Origin: Alteromonas abrolhosensis
GTDB lineage: Bacteria > Pseudomonadota > Gammaproteobacteria > Enterobacterales > Alteromonadaceae
Assembly (NCBI RefSeq): GCF_001953635.1
Contig: NZ_MEJH01000003.1
Coordinates: 859,697-923,696, forward strand
DNA length: 64,000 nt
Direction: 5' to 3'
In this document: positions 1 through 8,729 of the stretch, piece after piece
Position numbering within the stretch: position 1 is the first letter of the stretch
How the letters are laid out: every line of letters starts with the position of its first letter
Translations under genes and position numbers: made by a program
The notes under the pieces: generated by a model
Told to the model about the DNA's origin: nothing
The model's input: only the letters and a program-made list of their open reading frames with translations
Databases searched by the model: none

Positions 1-67
1 TAGTGCTCTGGCACGCCACATTAGCCATTAATGCCATAGCTAGAAATAACAGTTTTGTTTTCAACAT
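1..67 (-). CDS. Putative lipoprotein, N-terminal fragment only
   Basis: Only the first 22 codons lie in the window; the rest runs off the left edge. The translation begins MLKTKLLFLAMALMANVACQ, a short basic start followed by a hydrophobic stretch and a lipobox-like ANVAC, so an outer- or inner-membrane lipoprotein is likely. An AGGGAAAG Shine-Dalgarno-like run sits a few bases before the ATG. The function cannot be judged from this fragment. Confidence 0.5.
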   Translation of the reverse strand, partial: MLKTKLLFLAMALMANVACQST

Positions 68-164
68 GCTTTCCCTTTCTGACTTTCCCTTAATTTAAGA
101 GTAATTGTTCAAAAAGCGCTTTACAAGTTAGCCCACAAATTGCGATTAGAAGAGCAACTTTATA

Positions 165-500
165 TTAAAACTGATCGAACATGATAGCGTTGCCATCTGG
201 ATCTTTTACAATTAGATGCCCGGGGCCGCTATCGCCTTTCACAGGCACGTCCAATGCAATACCCTGTTCAACTAAGCTCGCCTGAAGTGCTCTAACATCG
301 CTAGGGTTAAAGGTCATAATATTGTCTTCAAACATTCCTTCGAATAAGCCAATCATGGTGGTGCCATTTTTCATCATCAGCCATTTGTCTTCCACCGACC
401 CACAGGACGGCATAGCATCAAAGCCCAATGCTTCATAAAACGCTTTCGACTTGCTAATGTCCTTTACCGTTAAACTTAGCGAAAATAACCCTAACTCCAC
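165..500 (-). CDS. VOC (glyoxalase/bleomycin-resistance fold) family protein
   Basis: A small single-domain VOC protein of about 112 residues. The family carries paired beta-alpha-beta-beta-beta modules that usually bind a metal or small substrate; the substrate here is unknown. The start of the fold is seen in LGLFSLSLTVKDISKSKAFY and its end in GHLIVKDPDGNAIMF. I chose the GTG at 500 because an AGGGAG Shine-Dalgarno lies about 8 bases upstream and the fold begins right after it; the open frame continues 28 codons upstream to 584, but that extension looks unlike the family. It probably forms its own transcription unit. Family call is confident, specific activity is not. Confidence 0.8.
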   Translation of the reverse strand: MELGLFSLSLTVKDISKSKAFYEALGFDAMPSCGSVEDKWLMMKNGTTMIGLFEGMFEDNIMTFNPSDVRALQASLVEQGIALDVPVKGDSGPGHLIVKDPDGNAIMFDQF

Positions 501-591
501 TGCATGCTCCCTGATAATTTTTGAAAATTGTTCACTAACTACTCTAGTGAAGCTTTTGAACAATATCACTGCCATTAGTCGCAAAAAGAAA

Positions 592-622
592 AAAGCCAGT
601 AATACTGAATATTACTGGCTTT
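592..622 (-). terminator. Rho-independent terminator of the DUF885 gene
   Basis: A perfect 13-bp stem (592-604 with 610-622) and a 5-base loop, followed on the minus strand by TTTTTTCTTTTT. It lies about 80 bp after the stop codon of the gene ending at 702 and just before the VOC gene. Confidence 0.85.
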
Positions 623-701
623 ACGTCAAATATCGGCTTTTTACTGTTCTTAACTTAACGCTGATTGCGCTTTAAAAAGTTTAAGTAAGGGGTTTTAGTC
701 C

Positions 702-2546
702 TTAACTTTTTTGACTAGCGATCCAGCGATCTATTTTCTGCTCAAGAATAGCAAGTGGAATGCCGCCCGTGTTTAACACTTGCGCGTGGAACTCACGGAT
801 GTCGAAATCATCACCTAACGCCTTCTCTGCGCGCGCGCGCAATTCTTGAATTTTAAGTGCACCCACTTTGTAAGATAGCGCTTGTGATGGGATAGCAATA
901 TAACGCTCTACCTCGGCTACAACTTCTGTGCGGGTCATGCCTGAGTTATCAAGCATAAAGTCGATGGCTTGTTCGCGGGTCCAACCTTTCGCGTGAATAC
1001 CTGTGTCTACCACCAAACGCATGGCGCGCAACTGCTCATCTTGAAGCGTTCCATAACGATTCCATGGATCGTCAAAGAACCCCATTTCATACCCTAGCGT
1101 TTCAGAATACAGCGCCCAACCTTCACCGAAGGCTGGTAGGAAGCTAAAGCGCATGAATGAAGGTAGCGCTTCATTTTCTTGCGCTAGACTTACTTGGAAA
1201 TGGTGACCAGGAGCACCTTCGTGTAAATACAAGGTAACGTTGCCCGTGGTTAGGCGGCTAGGCAAATCGTAGGCATTAAAGTAGAAAGTACCTGGACGAG
1301 AGCCGTCTGGCGTGCCTGGCTGATATGAGCCTCCCGCACTGAATTGCTCAATGGCAGGGTCGTACGGCTTTATTTCTAACTCAGACTTAGGCAATAGTGA
1401 GAAGTATTGGTCAATTTTTTCATCAACCTCACGGCCAATATCATAGTAGCTCTGCGTTAACGCCTCACGGCTTTCAGGCTTGAACTTAGGATCGGTGCGC
1501 ACATAGTCGAAGAATTCGTTTAATGTCCCTTCAAACTTCACTTCGTCCTTAATTTCAAGCATGTCATTTTTGATACGCTTAACTTCTTTTAAACCAAGAT
1601 TATGCAGTTCATCAGGGGTCATTGGCAGTGTGGTTGAACCTTCCACCATCAATTGATAAAGCTTTGCACCACCTTTCATATCGCTAAGGCCAATGCTTTC
1701 ACGGGCAACAGGCAAATACTCGTCGCGAAGGAAGTCGCGCATACGCGTGGTTGCATCGTAAATCTCTTGCGTCGCTTTTTCATAGTCAGCGGTTAAACGG
1801 GCTTTTTCTTCGTCAGAGAAACTTTCTGGGAACATGGTAATTGGCCCCCAAAATTGTGACTCTTTAATAGGAATAGCCAGCTGAGTATCGAACTGCTTGA
1901 TCACGCGATCGATAGTAAGTTTAGTTTCAAGAACACCGCTTTCCATGCCCTCGCGGAACTTTCCGATAGCGCGGTCAGAAATAGCAATGTAATCCTTATG
2001 GCGAGATAAGTTATTTTCGTAATCTTCTACTGTTTTAAATGGCGCTGCGCCCTTTCCGCTCGCAAAAGTCGGGTAGAAGGTATGGAAACCGCTGAAGTGG
2101 TTAACAGGGCGTACTTCCGTTAACGCTTCAATCTCGTCGGTGGACATTTTTAGCGAGCGCTCTTCGTTGTATTTAAATACATCGTAGGCAAGCTTGTCGG
2201 TGTCGCTTAACTTACTGCGGTCGATTTGTTTAAGTTCAGACAAATTCAGCAATGTCGCTGTTTTTCCCGCTAAAGCGTGAGAGTCTGTAAAGAAGTCGCC
2301 CATTCTGTCCGCATAACGCATGTCGCCACGGAATATAGCCATTATCGGGTTTAGCTCAATATCACGCTGGTCAGCGGCTGCAAAAAGCGCAAAAAGCTTT
2401 TCGTGCTCAGACGCTTCTTTTGCAACTGAGGCACTTTTTGATGAACTCTGCGTATTTGCGTGATTGTGTTCATGTGCCACAGCCGAGCTTAGCCCCAGTG
2501 CCATGGTTACAGCACTACTTACAAGTAGTGATTTAAATGCTTTCAT
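702..2546 (-). CDS. DUF885 family secreted metallopeptidase-like protein
   Basis: A 614-residue exported protein. Residues 1-25 form a signal peptide (MKAFKSLLVSSAVTMALGL then AVAHE), followed by a histidine-rich, serine-rich linker (HEHNHANTQSSSKS). The body matches the DUF885 family, which resembles zinc peptidases: HEGAPGHH at about 442-449 and GEGWALYSE at about 474 are the likely metal-binding and catalytic elements. The length is usual for the family. Substrate is unknown; a periplasmic peptide-degrading role is inference. It is monocistronic with its own terminator at 592-622. Confidence 0.88.
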   Translation of the reverse strand: MKAFKSLLVSSAVTMALGLSSAVAHEHNHANTQSSSKSASVAKEASEHEKLFALFAAADQRDIELNPIMAIFRGDMRYADRMGDFFTDSHALAGKTATLLNLSELKQIDRSKLSDTDKLAYDVFKYNEERSLKMSTDEIEALTEVRPVNHFSGFHTFYPTFASGKGAAPFKTVEDYENNLSRHKDYIAISDRAIGKFREGMESGVLETKLTIDRVIKQFDTQLAIPIKESQFWGPITMFPESFSDEEKARLTADYEKATQEIYDATTRMRDFLRDEYLPVARESIGLSDMKGGAKLYQLMVEGSTTLPMTPDELHNLGLKEVKRIKNDMLEIKDEVKFEGTLNEFFDYVRTDPKFKPESREALTQSYYDIGREVDEKIDQYFSLLPKSELEIKPYDPAIEQFSAGGSYQPGTPDGSRPGTFYFNAYDLPSRLTTGNVTLYLHEGAPGHHFQVSLAQENEALPSFMRFSFLPAFGEGWALYSETLGYEMGFFDDPWNRYGTLQDEQLRAMRLVVDTGIHAKGWTREQAIDFMLDNSGMTRTEVVAEVERYIAIPSQALSYKVGALKIQELRARAEKALGDDFDIREFHAQVLNTGGIPLAILEQKIDRWIASQKS

Positions 2547-2782
2547 TTTTATTCCCTTGTTATTTCGCCTTTGTTTTGCAGTTTGTGTCTAACAAAAAAA
2601 GACGCTGTCGTTTTGTGTTTTTTTGATTCTATATATCGCGTGACAAGCTCATTTAAACCTAATAATGCGTACCTGACGCCAGATATCAGGCTTACCGGCT
2701 GTACAATGCAATTCAGCGTTTATTTAATTAGCCACATCTTCACACGGTATCTATTCATTTAAAGTTTTTCAGGATGCACTGT

Positions 2783-3424
2783 TTATTCAGGCAAATGAGC
2801 CATCTCTTTTCGCCACGCCCTTTCATACGCCTCACGGCCTAACACACGTTGCGCGTACGCGGCTACATTGTCTATTTTACCGTTCAAAGTAATATCTAAT
2901 TTACTACCTTTTGCCCACGCTAAAATATGACCGGCTATAATGTCGGCCATAGTAAACATGTTGCCACACACAAATTCTTTGTCGCCAAGCATAGAAGAAA
3001 ATACAGGCAACACGCGCTTGAACTCCCACACCGCTACATCACGCATTTGTTCAAGTCTTTGCTCTTTGGGCAATGCAAAGGTGTGCTTTGCCAAATTCCA
3101 AATCGGTTGCTCTAACTCATTGGTAAGAAACAACATCATTTCTTCATATTTGGCTCGCTCGAAGCTACCAGGCTCTGGAATGAATTCATGCATGCCGTGA
3201 CGTTCAGCTAAAAAAGTGACGATAGCCGCCGATTCCGTCAAGGTACCTTCTGGGGTCGCAAGCGCTGGGATTTTAGAGGCAGGACTGATGGCTTTATATT
3301 CTTCTGAAAGGTGTTGCCCTTGTTTTAAGTCAACTAAGCTGTATTCAAAAGGTAAACCTAGCTCTTCCAGTGCCCATGCCACGCGAACCGAGCGAGTTTT
3401 CGGATATCCATAAAGTGTATACAT
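2783..3424 (-). CDS. Glutathione S-transferase family protein
   Basis: A 213-residue cytosolic GST. The N-terminal thioredoxin-like domain (about 1-80) includes MYTLYGYPKTRSVRVAWALEE and the glutathione-binding segment SKIPAL followed by LTESAAIVTFLAE (the usual cis-Pro and E-S/A-I motif). The C-terminal part is the all-helical domain with FTMADIIAGHILAWA. It probably conjugates or reduces small electrophiles with glutathione, but class and substrate cannot be set from sequence alone. It stands alone, divergent from sodC. Confidence 0.88.
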   Translation of the reverse strand: MYTLYGYPKTRSVRVAWALEELGLPFEYSLVDLKQGQHLSEEYKAISPASKIPALATPEGTLTESAAIVTFLAERHGMHEFIPEPGSFERAKYEEMMLFLTNELEQPIWNLAKHTFALPKEQRLEQMRDVAVWEFKRVLPVFSSMLGDKEFVCGNMFTMADIIAGHILAWAKGSKLDITLNGKIDNVAAYAQRVLGREAYERAWRKEMAHLPE

Positions 3425-3798
3425 ACCTATGCCCTTGCTTATGTAATGTGAGCTAACTGTAAGTCGAATAGGAAAAAAGTGCTACCTCGATATTGTTACT
3501 GAGTTTTAACACTGAAACATGTGCTTGGCAGTGTCGCACGTTTGGAATGGGCAGTTTAAAGGAATGAACGTAAGAATGTAGAGATAAGCGTAAGTAACTT
3601 TTTCATGCAGGCGCTATAAGCCTTTCAATGAAAGTCTATTTATTCACCCTAAGTAATCGTCCACTAGTTCCTTATAAGCCTTAAGCCTCTTGAGGTTAAG
3701 CTTATTTGTGAGGTTATTAGCCGAATTGGTTTACTTTGTGCTCATCTCTCTTTGTAGCTTTAAACACATGTATTAATAATTGAGTGAAGGAGAACACG
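3425..3798. other. Intergenic region between GST and sodC
   Basis: A 374-bp divergent promoter region with no convincing gene. The only clear structure is a hairpin at 3680-3700 (CTTAA-g-CCTC-tt-GAGG-TTAAG) about 100 bp before sodC. No U-run follows it, so it is more likely a regulatory site or mRNA leader structure than a terminator. Confidence 0.5.
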
Positions 3799-4341
3799 AT
3801 GAAGAAACCTTTAATATCTACCTTGGCAGGTTCACTATCATTGGTGTTAAGTGCGAGCAGTTTCGCGGGCCATCATGAAAACGATGGTAAAGAAGTGGTA
3901 ATGAATAACTTAGAGACAGGCATGAGTATGGGTACCGTGATGGTAAGCAGCTACGACGATGACGGTGTGGTGTTCACGCCTAAACTGTCAGGATTGACCC
4001 CGGGCATTCATGGTTTTCATGTTCACCAAAATGGCGACTGTTCACCTGCAATGAAAGATGGCAAAAAGGTGTTAGGTGGGGCCGCAGGAGGGCATTTCGA
4101 CCCAGAGGAAACAGGCAAGCATCGCGCTCCGTGGTCTGAAAAGGGCCATGAAGGTGACCTACCCGTGTTATACGTTGATGAAAATGGAAACGCCACGCAG
4201 CCGATCTTTGCGCCAGAACTCGAATTAGAAGACATTGAAGGCCGCGCACTGATGATTCATGCTGGCGGCGACAACTATTCTGATTCGCCTAAAAAGCTTG
4301 GCGGAGGTGGCGACCGAGTTGCATGTGGTGTTATTCGATAA
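3799..4341 (+). CDS. sodC: Periplasmic Cu/Zn superoxide dismutase
   Basis: Converts superoxide to oxygen and hydrogen peroxide in the periplasm. With the ATG at 3799 (AAGGAGA Shine-Dalgarno 5-6 bases upstream; an in-frame GTG at 3784 is less likely) the protein has 180 residues. Residues 1-23 are a signal peptide ending SFA. Copper and zinc ligands are visible: H74 and H76 in GFHVHQNGDC, H99 in GGHFDP, H108, D120 and H154 in MIHAGGDNY. C81 and C176 can form the conserved disulfide, and the C-terminal GGGGDRVACGVI is the family signature. Followed by a strong terminator, so monocistronic. Confidence 0.95.
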   Translation: MKKPLISTLAGSLSLVLSASSFAGHHENDGKEVVMNNLETGMSMGTVMVSSYDDDGVVFTPKLSGLTPGIHGFHVHQNGDCSPAMKDGKKVLGGAAGGHFDPEETGKHRAPWSEKGHEGDLPVLYVDENGNATQPIFAPELELEDIEGRALMIHAGGDNYSDSPKKLGGGGDRVACGVIR

Positions 4342-4400
4342 CAGACCATGACTAACCCCGCAGGCTGATGGCCAGTGGATTTAGTTTCTTATAGATATTA

Positions 4401-4441
4401 AAAAAACGGCTCAATGGTGTCATTTCATTAAGCCGTTTTTT
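4401..4441 (+). terminator. Rho-independent terminator of sodC
   Basis: Stem AAAACGGCT / AGCCGTTTT around a 15-18-base loop, followed by a T-run. The A-run on the other side could also serve the convergent osmC gene. Confidence 0.85.
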
Positions 4442-4519
4442 ATATGCTAAATGCGATTAAGCGGAGCGTGCTCTTTCAAGCGTGTTTTCGCGAGCACTTA
4501 CTCACTCATGTTAGTCGAG

Positions 4520-4954
4520 CTAGCTTTTATTTAATCGATATTCCAATGTGATATCGGTATTGAGTAGTTGCGAGACGGGGCAGTTTTCTTTTGCATCCTG
4601 CGCAATTTTCTCAAACTCGTCTTCTGTGATCCCATCAACGTTTGCATCTAAACTTAGCGCCGATTGCGTAATTTCAAAACCGTCTCCGCTTTTCTCTAAG
4701 CTAATTTTTGCGGTCGTTTTAAGGTCACCATCGTCATAACCTGCATCTGACAATGCAAAGGAAAGCGCCATAGTGAAGCAACTAGCATGTGCAGCACCGA
4801 TCAGTTCTTCTGGGTTAGTCCCTTTTCCATCTTCAAATCGCGTATTAAAGCCGTAGGGCTGATTGGATAAGGCGCCAGTCTCTGTTGAAACGCTACCTTT
4901 TCCGTCTTTACCTAGCGGTTTATATGTTGCGCTGCCTGATTTTACAATTGTCAT
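4520..4954 (-). CDS. osmC: OsmC family peroxiredoxin
   Basis: Thiol-dependent peroxidase that reduces organic hydroperoxides in the cytoplasm. The 144-residue protein has the two catalytic cysteines of the family, C59 in GAAHASCFTMAL and C125 in ENCPVSQLL, and the segment GTNPEELIGAAHAS is very close to E. coli OsmC. I chose the ATG at 4954 because AAGGA lies at good spacing and the OsmC homology begins there; the frame extends to 5113 but that part has no family similarity. Convergent with sodC, so two oxidative-stress genes sit side by side. Confidence 0.93.
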   Translation of the reverse strand: MTIVKSGSATYKPLGKDGKGSVSTETGALSNQPYGFNTRFEDGKGTNPEELIGAAHASCFTMALSFALSDAGYDDGDLKTTAKISLEKSGDGFEITQSALSLDANVDGITEDEFEKIAQDAKENCPVSQLLNTDITLEYRLNKS

Positions 4955-5234
4955 TTCATTCATCCTTACGTATTTGGCTTGTGCTTCAAGATAACTGTTA
5001 AACAGTCTTATCTGTCGAGCTAAGCGGTTTGAGATAACAAACCTAAGGATGCAAGTGCTCTGCCGAATTCTCACCTTGGCGCTAGCCCTTATATTATGGG
5101 CTCTGTAGTACAACCTTGTTAATCAGCACTACCCTTTTATTTCGCAAACCCTACGTGGACTACAGGGTAAGATGAAATTTTTACGCGACCTTGGTCCTTT
5201 AAGTCGGGTTTATACCAAAAAGAACAGAAATGGC

Positions 5235-5582
5235 TCACAGACCGTTCATTGCAAATACAAAAGCCAGACCAAACGACAGAACGCCACAAAAAACAGGCAG
5301 GCCTAAACTTTTCGATTTGTGCCACACTAAAACAGTAATCACCGATCCTACAGCTGTGGCGACCCAACTCGCCACAGACGGGGTCTTAGGGATGAGCGAT
5401 GCGCCTAACATGGCCGCAATCATCAACGGCCCTAACACGCTTAGCCATGTAGGTAAGCGCGCTTCGGTATTGTTAGCTTTGTGTTTATTGAAGTGACGTT
5501 GAGTCCACAACAGCGGAGCTACGCGTAACGCGTATGTGCCGATGGCTGCGACAATGATAGCGATCCAGATATCAGTTTGCAT
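5235..5582 (-). CDS. azlD: AzlD-family branched-chain amino acid export subunit
   Basis: Small membrane protein (115 residues) that pairs with an AzlC permease to export branched-chain amino acids or analogues, like YgaH with YgaZ in E. coli. Four hydrophobic segments are visible, including IWIAIIVAAIGTYALRVAPLL at the N-terminus, typical of the family. Start taken at the ATG at 5582 (AGGAAG upstream); it overlaps the azlC stop by 11 bases, so translation is probably coupled. Last gene of the regulator-azlC-azlD operon. Confidence 0.88.
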   Translation of the reverse strand: MQTDIWIAIIVAAIGTYALRVAPLLWTQRHFNKHKANNTEARLPTWLSVLGPLMIAAMLGASLIPKTPSVASWVATAVGSVITVLVWHKSKSLGLPVFCGVLSFGLAFVFAMNGL

Positions 5583-6294
5583 GGGATTGCTTCCTATCAA
5601 CATGCGATGTAAGAACGTAAAACGTTATCGCACCGCATAGCGCTGCCAAAGGAATTGCAGCGTTTTTAAATGAGCTAAGGGCAATAAATAACGCTGCCGA
5701 CATAGTTACAAGCAAGGTAGCGCTCCACAGTTTGCTCGAAAATTTCGGCGCTAGCAGAACCAAAAAAAGTGCAGGTAAGGCAAAGGGCATAACACTATCC
5801 AATATAGGCCATTGCTGGGTAAGAGACTCACCAGCCACGCCCCCTAGGGCTGTGCCCAATATCCAGCTAAGCCACGCTACCATTGACACGCCCTTAAACC
5901 ACTCTACTTTCTTAGCGTCTTCCATAGAAGGCAAGCGGGTATGAGCTAGCGCGAAAATCTGGTCGGTAAGGCCATGCATTAAATAAGGCCACGCTTTACT
6001 TTGCGGTAAATACGGCACTAAATTCGGTGCGTAAACCACGTGGCGCACATTAACCAACAAAGTCATACACACCGCTAGCCAAAGCGGCGACCCTGAAGCC
6101 ACCATAGCCACTAACAGAAATTGCGACGCTCCCGCGTAAATAAATACGGAGATAAGCGTGGCTTCTAACGTAGAAAAACCAGCCTGCACCGCAATAACGC
6201 CAAACGAAATGGCGACGGGGATATAACCGCCAAGCAAAGGTAACCCATCTATAACACCTTGCTTAAGTCCACTTTTTGATGAAATTTGGCTCAT
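5572..6294 (-). CDS. azlC: AzlC-family branched-chain amino acid exporter
   Basis: Inner-membrane permease of 240 residues with several hydrophobic helices and the AzlC family core (GLPLLGGYIPVAISFGVIA, then YAGASQF, then VNVRHVVYAPN). In the family it exports valine, leucine, isoleucine or analogues together with AzlD. The ATG at 6294 overlaps the TGA of the upstream regulator (ATGA), which argues for this start over the longer frame to 6342. The operon is headed by its own XRE-cupin regulator. Confidence 0.92.
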   Translation of the reverse strand: MSQISSKSGLKQGVIDGLPLLGGYIPVAISFGVIAVQAGFSTLEATLISVFIYAGASQFLLVAMVASGSPLWLAVCMTLLVNVRHVVYAPNLVPYLPQSKAWPYLMHGLTDQIFALAHTRLPSMEDAKKVEWFKGVSMVAWLSWILGTALGGVAGESLTQQWPILDSVMPFALPALFLVLLAPKFSSKLWSATLLVTMSAALFIALSSFKNAAIPLAALCGAITFYVLTSHVDRKQSHAN

Positions 6295-6818
6295 TCCTTT
6301 GTCTCTTTGTGATATACGATGGTGATAAGACATGTCGCCCACTCATCTAGCGTTTTGTAGATGTGCGGTAAATCAGCACTAAATGCTACACTTTGACCCG
6401 GGAGCAACAATTGAGTATTTCCACTATTCCCCGCTTCTAGAGAACCGCTCACAACGGTAATCGTTTCGACCGTTCCAGTGGCATGAGCTTCAGCCTCACG
6501 AAATGTGTTTGGTGCAACCGACATCCAATAAGCGTCGACATTTGGTGTGCCCTGCCCTTGCTCGATTAAACGCACTTCAACCCCCTTTTCCCCAACGCTT
6601 GCGCTAAGAGGCTGCACTAGCTGACCAAATGGTACGTCTAACTGTTTGGCTAGCCTCCAAATGGTGTCAAGCGTGGGGTTACCATTGCCCTGCTCAAGCC
6701 TGGAAAGATTCGACTTGGCAATACCAGCCCCAGCCGCCAGCTGCGATAGGGAAACGCCCCTTTCTTGCCTGAGATTTTGCAAGTGCCTGCCCAAGATATT
6801 CAACGTTGATTGATTCAC
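6291..6818 (-). CDS. XRE-cupin transcriptional regulator
   Basis: A 175-residue regulator: an XRE helix-turn-helix at about 10-65 (LRQERGVSLSQLAAGAGIAKSNLSRLEQGNGNPTL is read in pieces) and a cupin domain at about 100-170, which in this family senses a small molecule. The start is GTG with no strong ribosome-binding site. It is the first gene of the azlC-azlD operon, so it most likely controls amino acid export and itself. The palindromes at 6846-6876, 28-58 bp upstream of its start, are its likely operators. The ligand is unknown. Confidence 0.9.
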   Translation of the reverse strand: MNQSTLNILGRHLQNLRQERGVSLSQLAAGAGIAKSNLSRLEQGNGNPTLDTIWRLAKQLDVPFGQLVQPLSASVGEKGVEVRLIEQGQGTPNVDAYWMSVAPNTFREAEAHATGTVETITVVSGSLEAGNSGNTQLLLPGQSVAFSADLPHIYKTLDEWATCLITIVYHKETKE

Positions 6819-6845
6819 ACTACGCTAACTTTAAAGTGTTCCATT

Positions 6846-6876
6846 TATAGAACGTTCTATATATTGAACAGTTCAA
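6846..6876. promoter_or_regulatory. Paired palindromes, probable operators of the XRE-cupin/azl operon
   Basis: Two adjacent palindromes: TATAGAACGTTCTATA (perfect, 16 bp, 6846-6861) and TTGAACAGTTCAA (6864-6876). Both share GAAC/GTTC half-sites, and their centres are 16-17 bp apart. They lie just upstream of the regulator start, where autoregulation would be expected. Confidence 0.65.
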
Positions 6877-7196
6877 AGTCAAGAAATTTGTTTTTAGCGT
6901 GAGAATAGGAACGAAGTGCAATCACTGAAGTTACAAGCGCGTTTTCCTAAATGTTTATAGGCAGCAGATTGATGCAGGTGAAGTTGTAAAAACTTTTCCA
7001 AAGAAAACACTTCCTTGGATTTTTTACGTCCTAACGCGATTTATTACGCAATATTAGCGATTTAATTAGTTAACAAAAGGGCAACATTTAAATCGCTGAA
7101 TTGATTAAGAAATCTTATCAGTTACCGTTACTTAGTATTCTGGCAATGCTACGATCTGACGCATTAAGCGAATAGTATAAACGCAAGTTTTTTGGG
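6877..7196. other. Non-coding part of the azl/MFS intergenic region
   Basis: About 320 bp with no open frame I believe. It must hold the promoter for the rightward MFS gene; an A/T-rich stretch and a T-run at 7188-7193 precede the hairpin leader. Nothing else is recognised. Confidence 0.4.
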
Positions 7197-7264
7197 CTAT
7201 TGATCTGCCAATCAATAGTCTCTAGCAACAGAGAACTGGCTGCTATGCCATTAGGCCAGTTTTT
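7197..7264 (+). ncRNA. Three-hairpin leader with intrinsic-terminator-like end before the MFS gene
   Basis: Three back-to-back hairpins: CTATTGAT/ATCAATAG (7197-7218), TCTCT/AGAGA (7219-7234) and ACTGGC/GCCAGT (7235-7260) followed by TTTTTG. The third can also fold as TGGC/GCCA within its own loop, giving two exclusive shapes. This looks like an attenuator, a riboswitch-like leader or the 3' end of a small RNA. It lies 148 bp upstream of the MFS start on the same strand. It matches no riboswitch class I know. Confidence 0.45.
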
Positions 7265-7411
7265 GCATTTCACCGCAGCGCCCTGACTGCATAAGGCGTG
7301 TCTAGCTTTGACGTACGAATTTTCGTCGACATGAGCAGTAAAAATTCAACAGAGCCTAGCTAAAACCACCGTGCAATTGAATGGTAAAAATGAAGGAACA
7401 AAAGGAAGTTT

Positions 7412-8671
7412 ATGACGAATCAGACTGACAAGATAACAACTGACCAAGCCTTGTCTAAGGAAGCCTCATCAAGTCACACCAACGGGACAGGTGAATATTC
7501 GCTGGCCACCATTACATTTTGGCTGGCTTTCGGTACCTTTGTAATTGGTTGTAGCGAGTTTGCTGCAATGGGTTTATTACCTTACTTCGCTGAAGATTTT
7601 GGCATCTCAGAAAAAGTTGCAGGTCATGCGATTAGCGCTTATGCCATCGGTGTAGTAGTGGGCGCGCCGCTTATCACTATCTTTTTTTCCCGGCTTGCCC
7701 GTCGTACCATGCTGATTTCAATGATGGTGTTCTATGCCGGTGGTAATCTACTAACAGCGCTTGCCTGGTCAGAATGGACTATGAATATAGCCCGTTTTAT
7801 AGCTGGCTTACCTCATGGCGCTTATTTCGGTATTGCGATGCTCTTTGCTGCAGACATTGCTGGTAAAAACAAACGTGCGCAAACGGTTAGTAACGTCATT
7901 CTAGGCTTGGCTATTGCTAATATCATTGGTGTGCCGTCAATTAGCGGTATTGGACAAATGTTCGGATGGCGAACCGGCTTCTTTATCATTTCAGCCTTTG
8001 CTTTGGTTACCGCAGTAATGGTGTGGAAAACCGCACCTTATCGTGGGCCGAACCCAGATGCCAAACCACTAACTGAGCTTAAAGCCCTTAAAAACAAAGA
8101 TGTGCTGCTGGTACTACTTATGGGCGCGATTGGCTTTGGGGGCATGTTCTCAGTATATTCTTATTTCAGCGCATCTTTCCTCAATACGACATCGTCACCA
8201 GAATGGGGGATATCGGCCACCTTGCTTGTTTATGGCATAGGCGTGACCTTGGGCAATATTATTGCAGGCCGCTACTCTGAAGGCAGGCTACTGACGTCAG
8301 CGATTACGTTTCAGGTATTACTGGGCCTATCAGCTGCAGCTTATGCTGCGTCTATGGGTAATCCGTACTTAATGGCAGCATCACTGTTTTTCATCGGCAT
8401 TGGGGGCGGAATGGTAGTGCCACTTCAAACTCGTCTAATGGACGTGGCAGGCAAAGCACAAACCTTAGCCGGCGCCATGAATCATGCGGCGTTTAACACC
8501 GCTAACGCACTGGGCCCTTGGTTGGCGGGTATGACTCTGTCAGCAGGTTACGGCTATGCATCAACGGGTTGGGTAGGTTTAGCGCTGGCCGGTGGTGGTG
8601 TTCTGATATGGCTGGCCATTGTTATGACCGCTCGCAATAATCAAGTACAAACAGCAACCGTATCTGGATAA
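7412..8671 (+). CDS. MFS transporter, DHA1/AraJ-NepI-like exporter
   Basis: A 419-residue inner-membrane transporter with a soluble N-terminus of about 30 residues and 12 predicted membrane helices. FVIGCSEFAAMGLLPYFAEDFGI (read in pieces) and GAPLITIFFSRLARR, the MFS loop motif, place it with the DHA1 exporters such as AraJ, NepI and PbuE-like proteins, which export sugars, purines or drugs. AAGGAAG precedes the ATG. Its long leader carries a possible attenuator (7197-7264). Divergent from the azl operon; substrate unknown. Confidence 0.88.
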   Translation: MTNQTDKITTDQALSKEASSSHTNGTGEYSLATITFWLAFGTFVIGCSEFAAMGLLPYFAEDFGISEKVAGHAISAYAIGVVVGAPLITIFFSRLARRTMLISMMVFYAGGNLLTALAWSEWTMNIARFIAGLPHGAYFGIAMLFAADIAGKNKRAQTVSNVILGLAIANIIGVPSISGIGQMFGWRTGFFIISAFALVTAVMVWKTAPYRGPNPDAKPLTELKALKNKDVLLVLLMGAIGFGGMFSVYSYFSASFLNTTSSPEWGISATLLVYGIGVTLGNIIAGRYSEGRLLTSAITFQVLLGLSAAAYAASMGNPYLMAASLFFIGIGGGMVVPLQTRLMDVAGKAQTLAGAMNHAAFNTANALGPWLAGMTLSAGYGYASTGWVGLALAGGGVLIWLAIVMTARNNQVQTATVSG

Positions 8672-8678
8672 GTAGTTT

Positions 8679-8708
8679 AAGTGCTGGCAACCTTGGTTGT
8701 CAGCACTT
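8679..8708. terminator. Hairpin between convergent MFS and RRM genes
   Basis: A long near-perfect stem (AAGTGCTGgCAAC / GTTGtCAGCACTT) between two convergent stops, with no real U-run on either side. It probably ends or protects both transcripts. Confidence 0.55.
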
Positions 8709-8729
8709 ACAGGTAAACTTATCCCACCA

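Noticed and set aside
7197..7264. Purine, guanidine or SAM riboswitch
   Set aside because: Checked by eye for the core bases of these classes and none fits; kept only as an unassigned structured leader.
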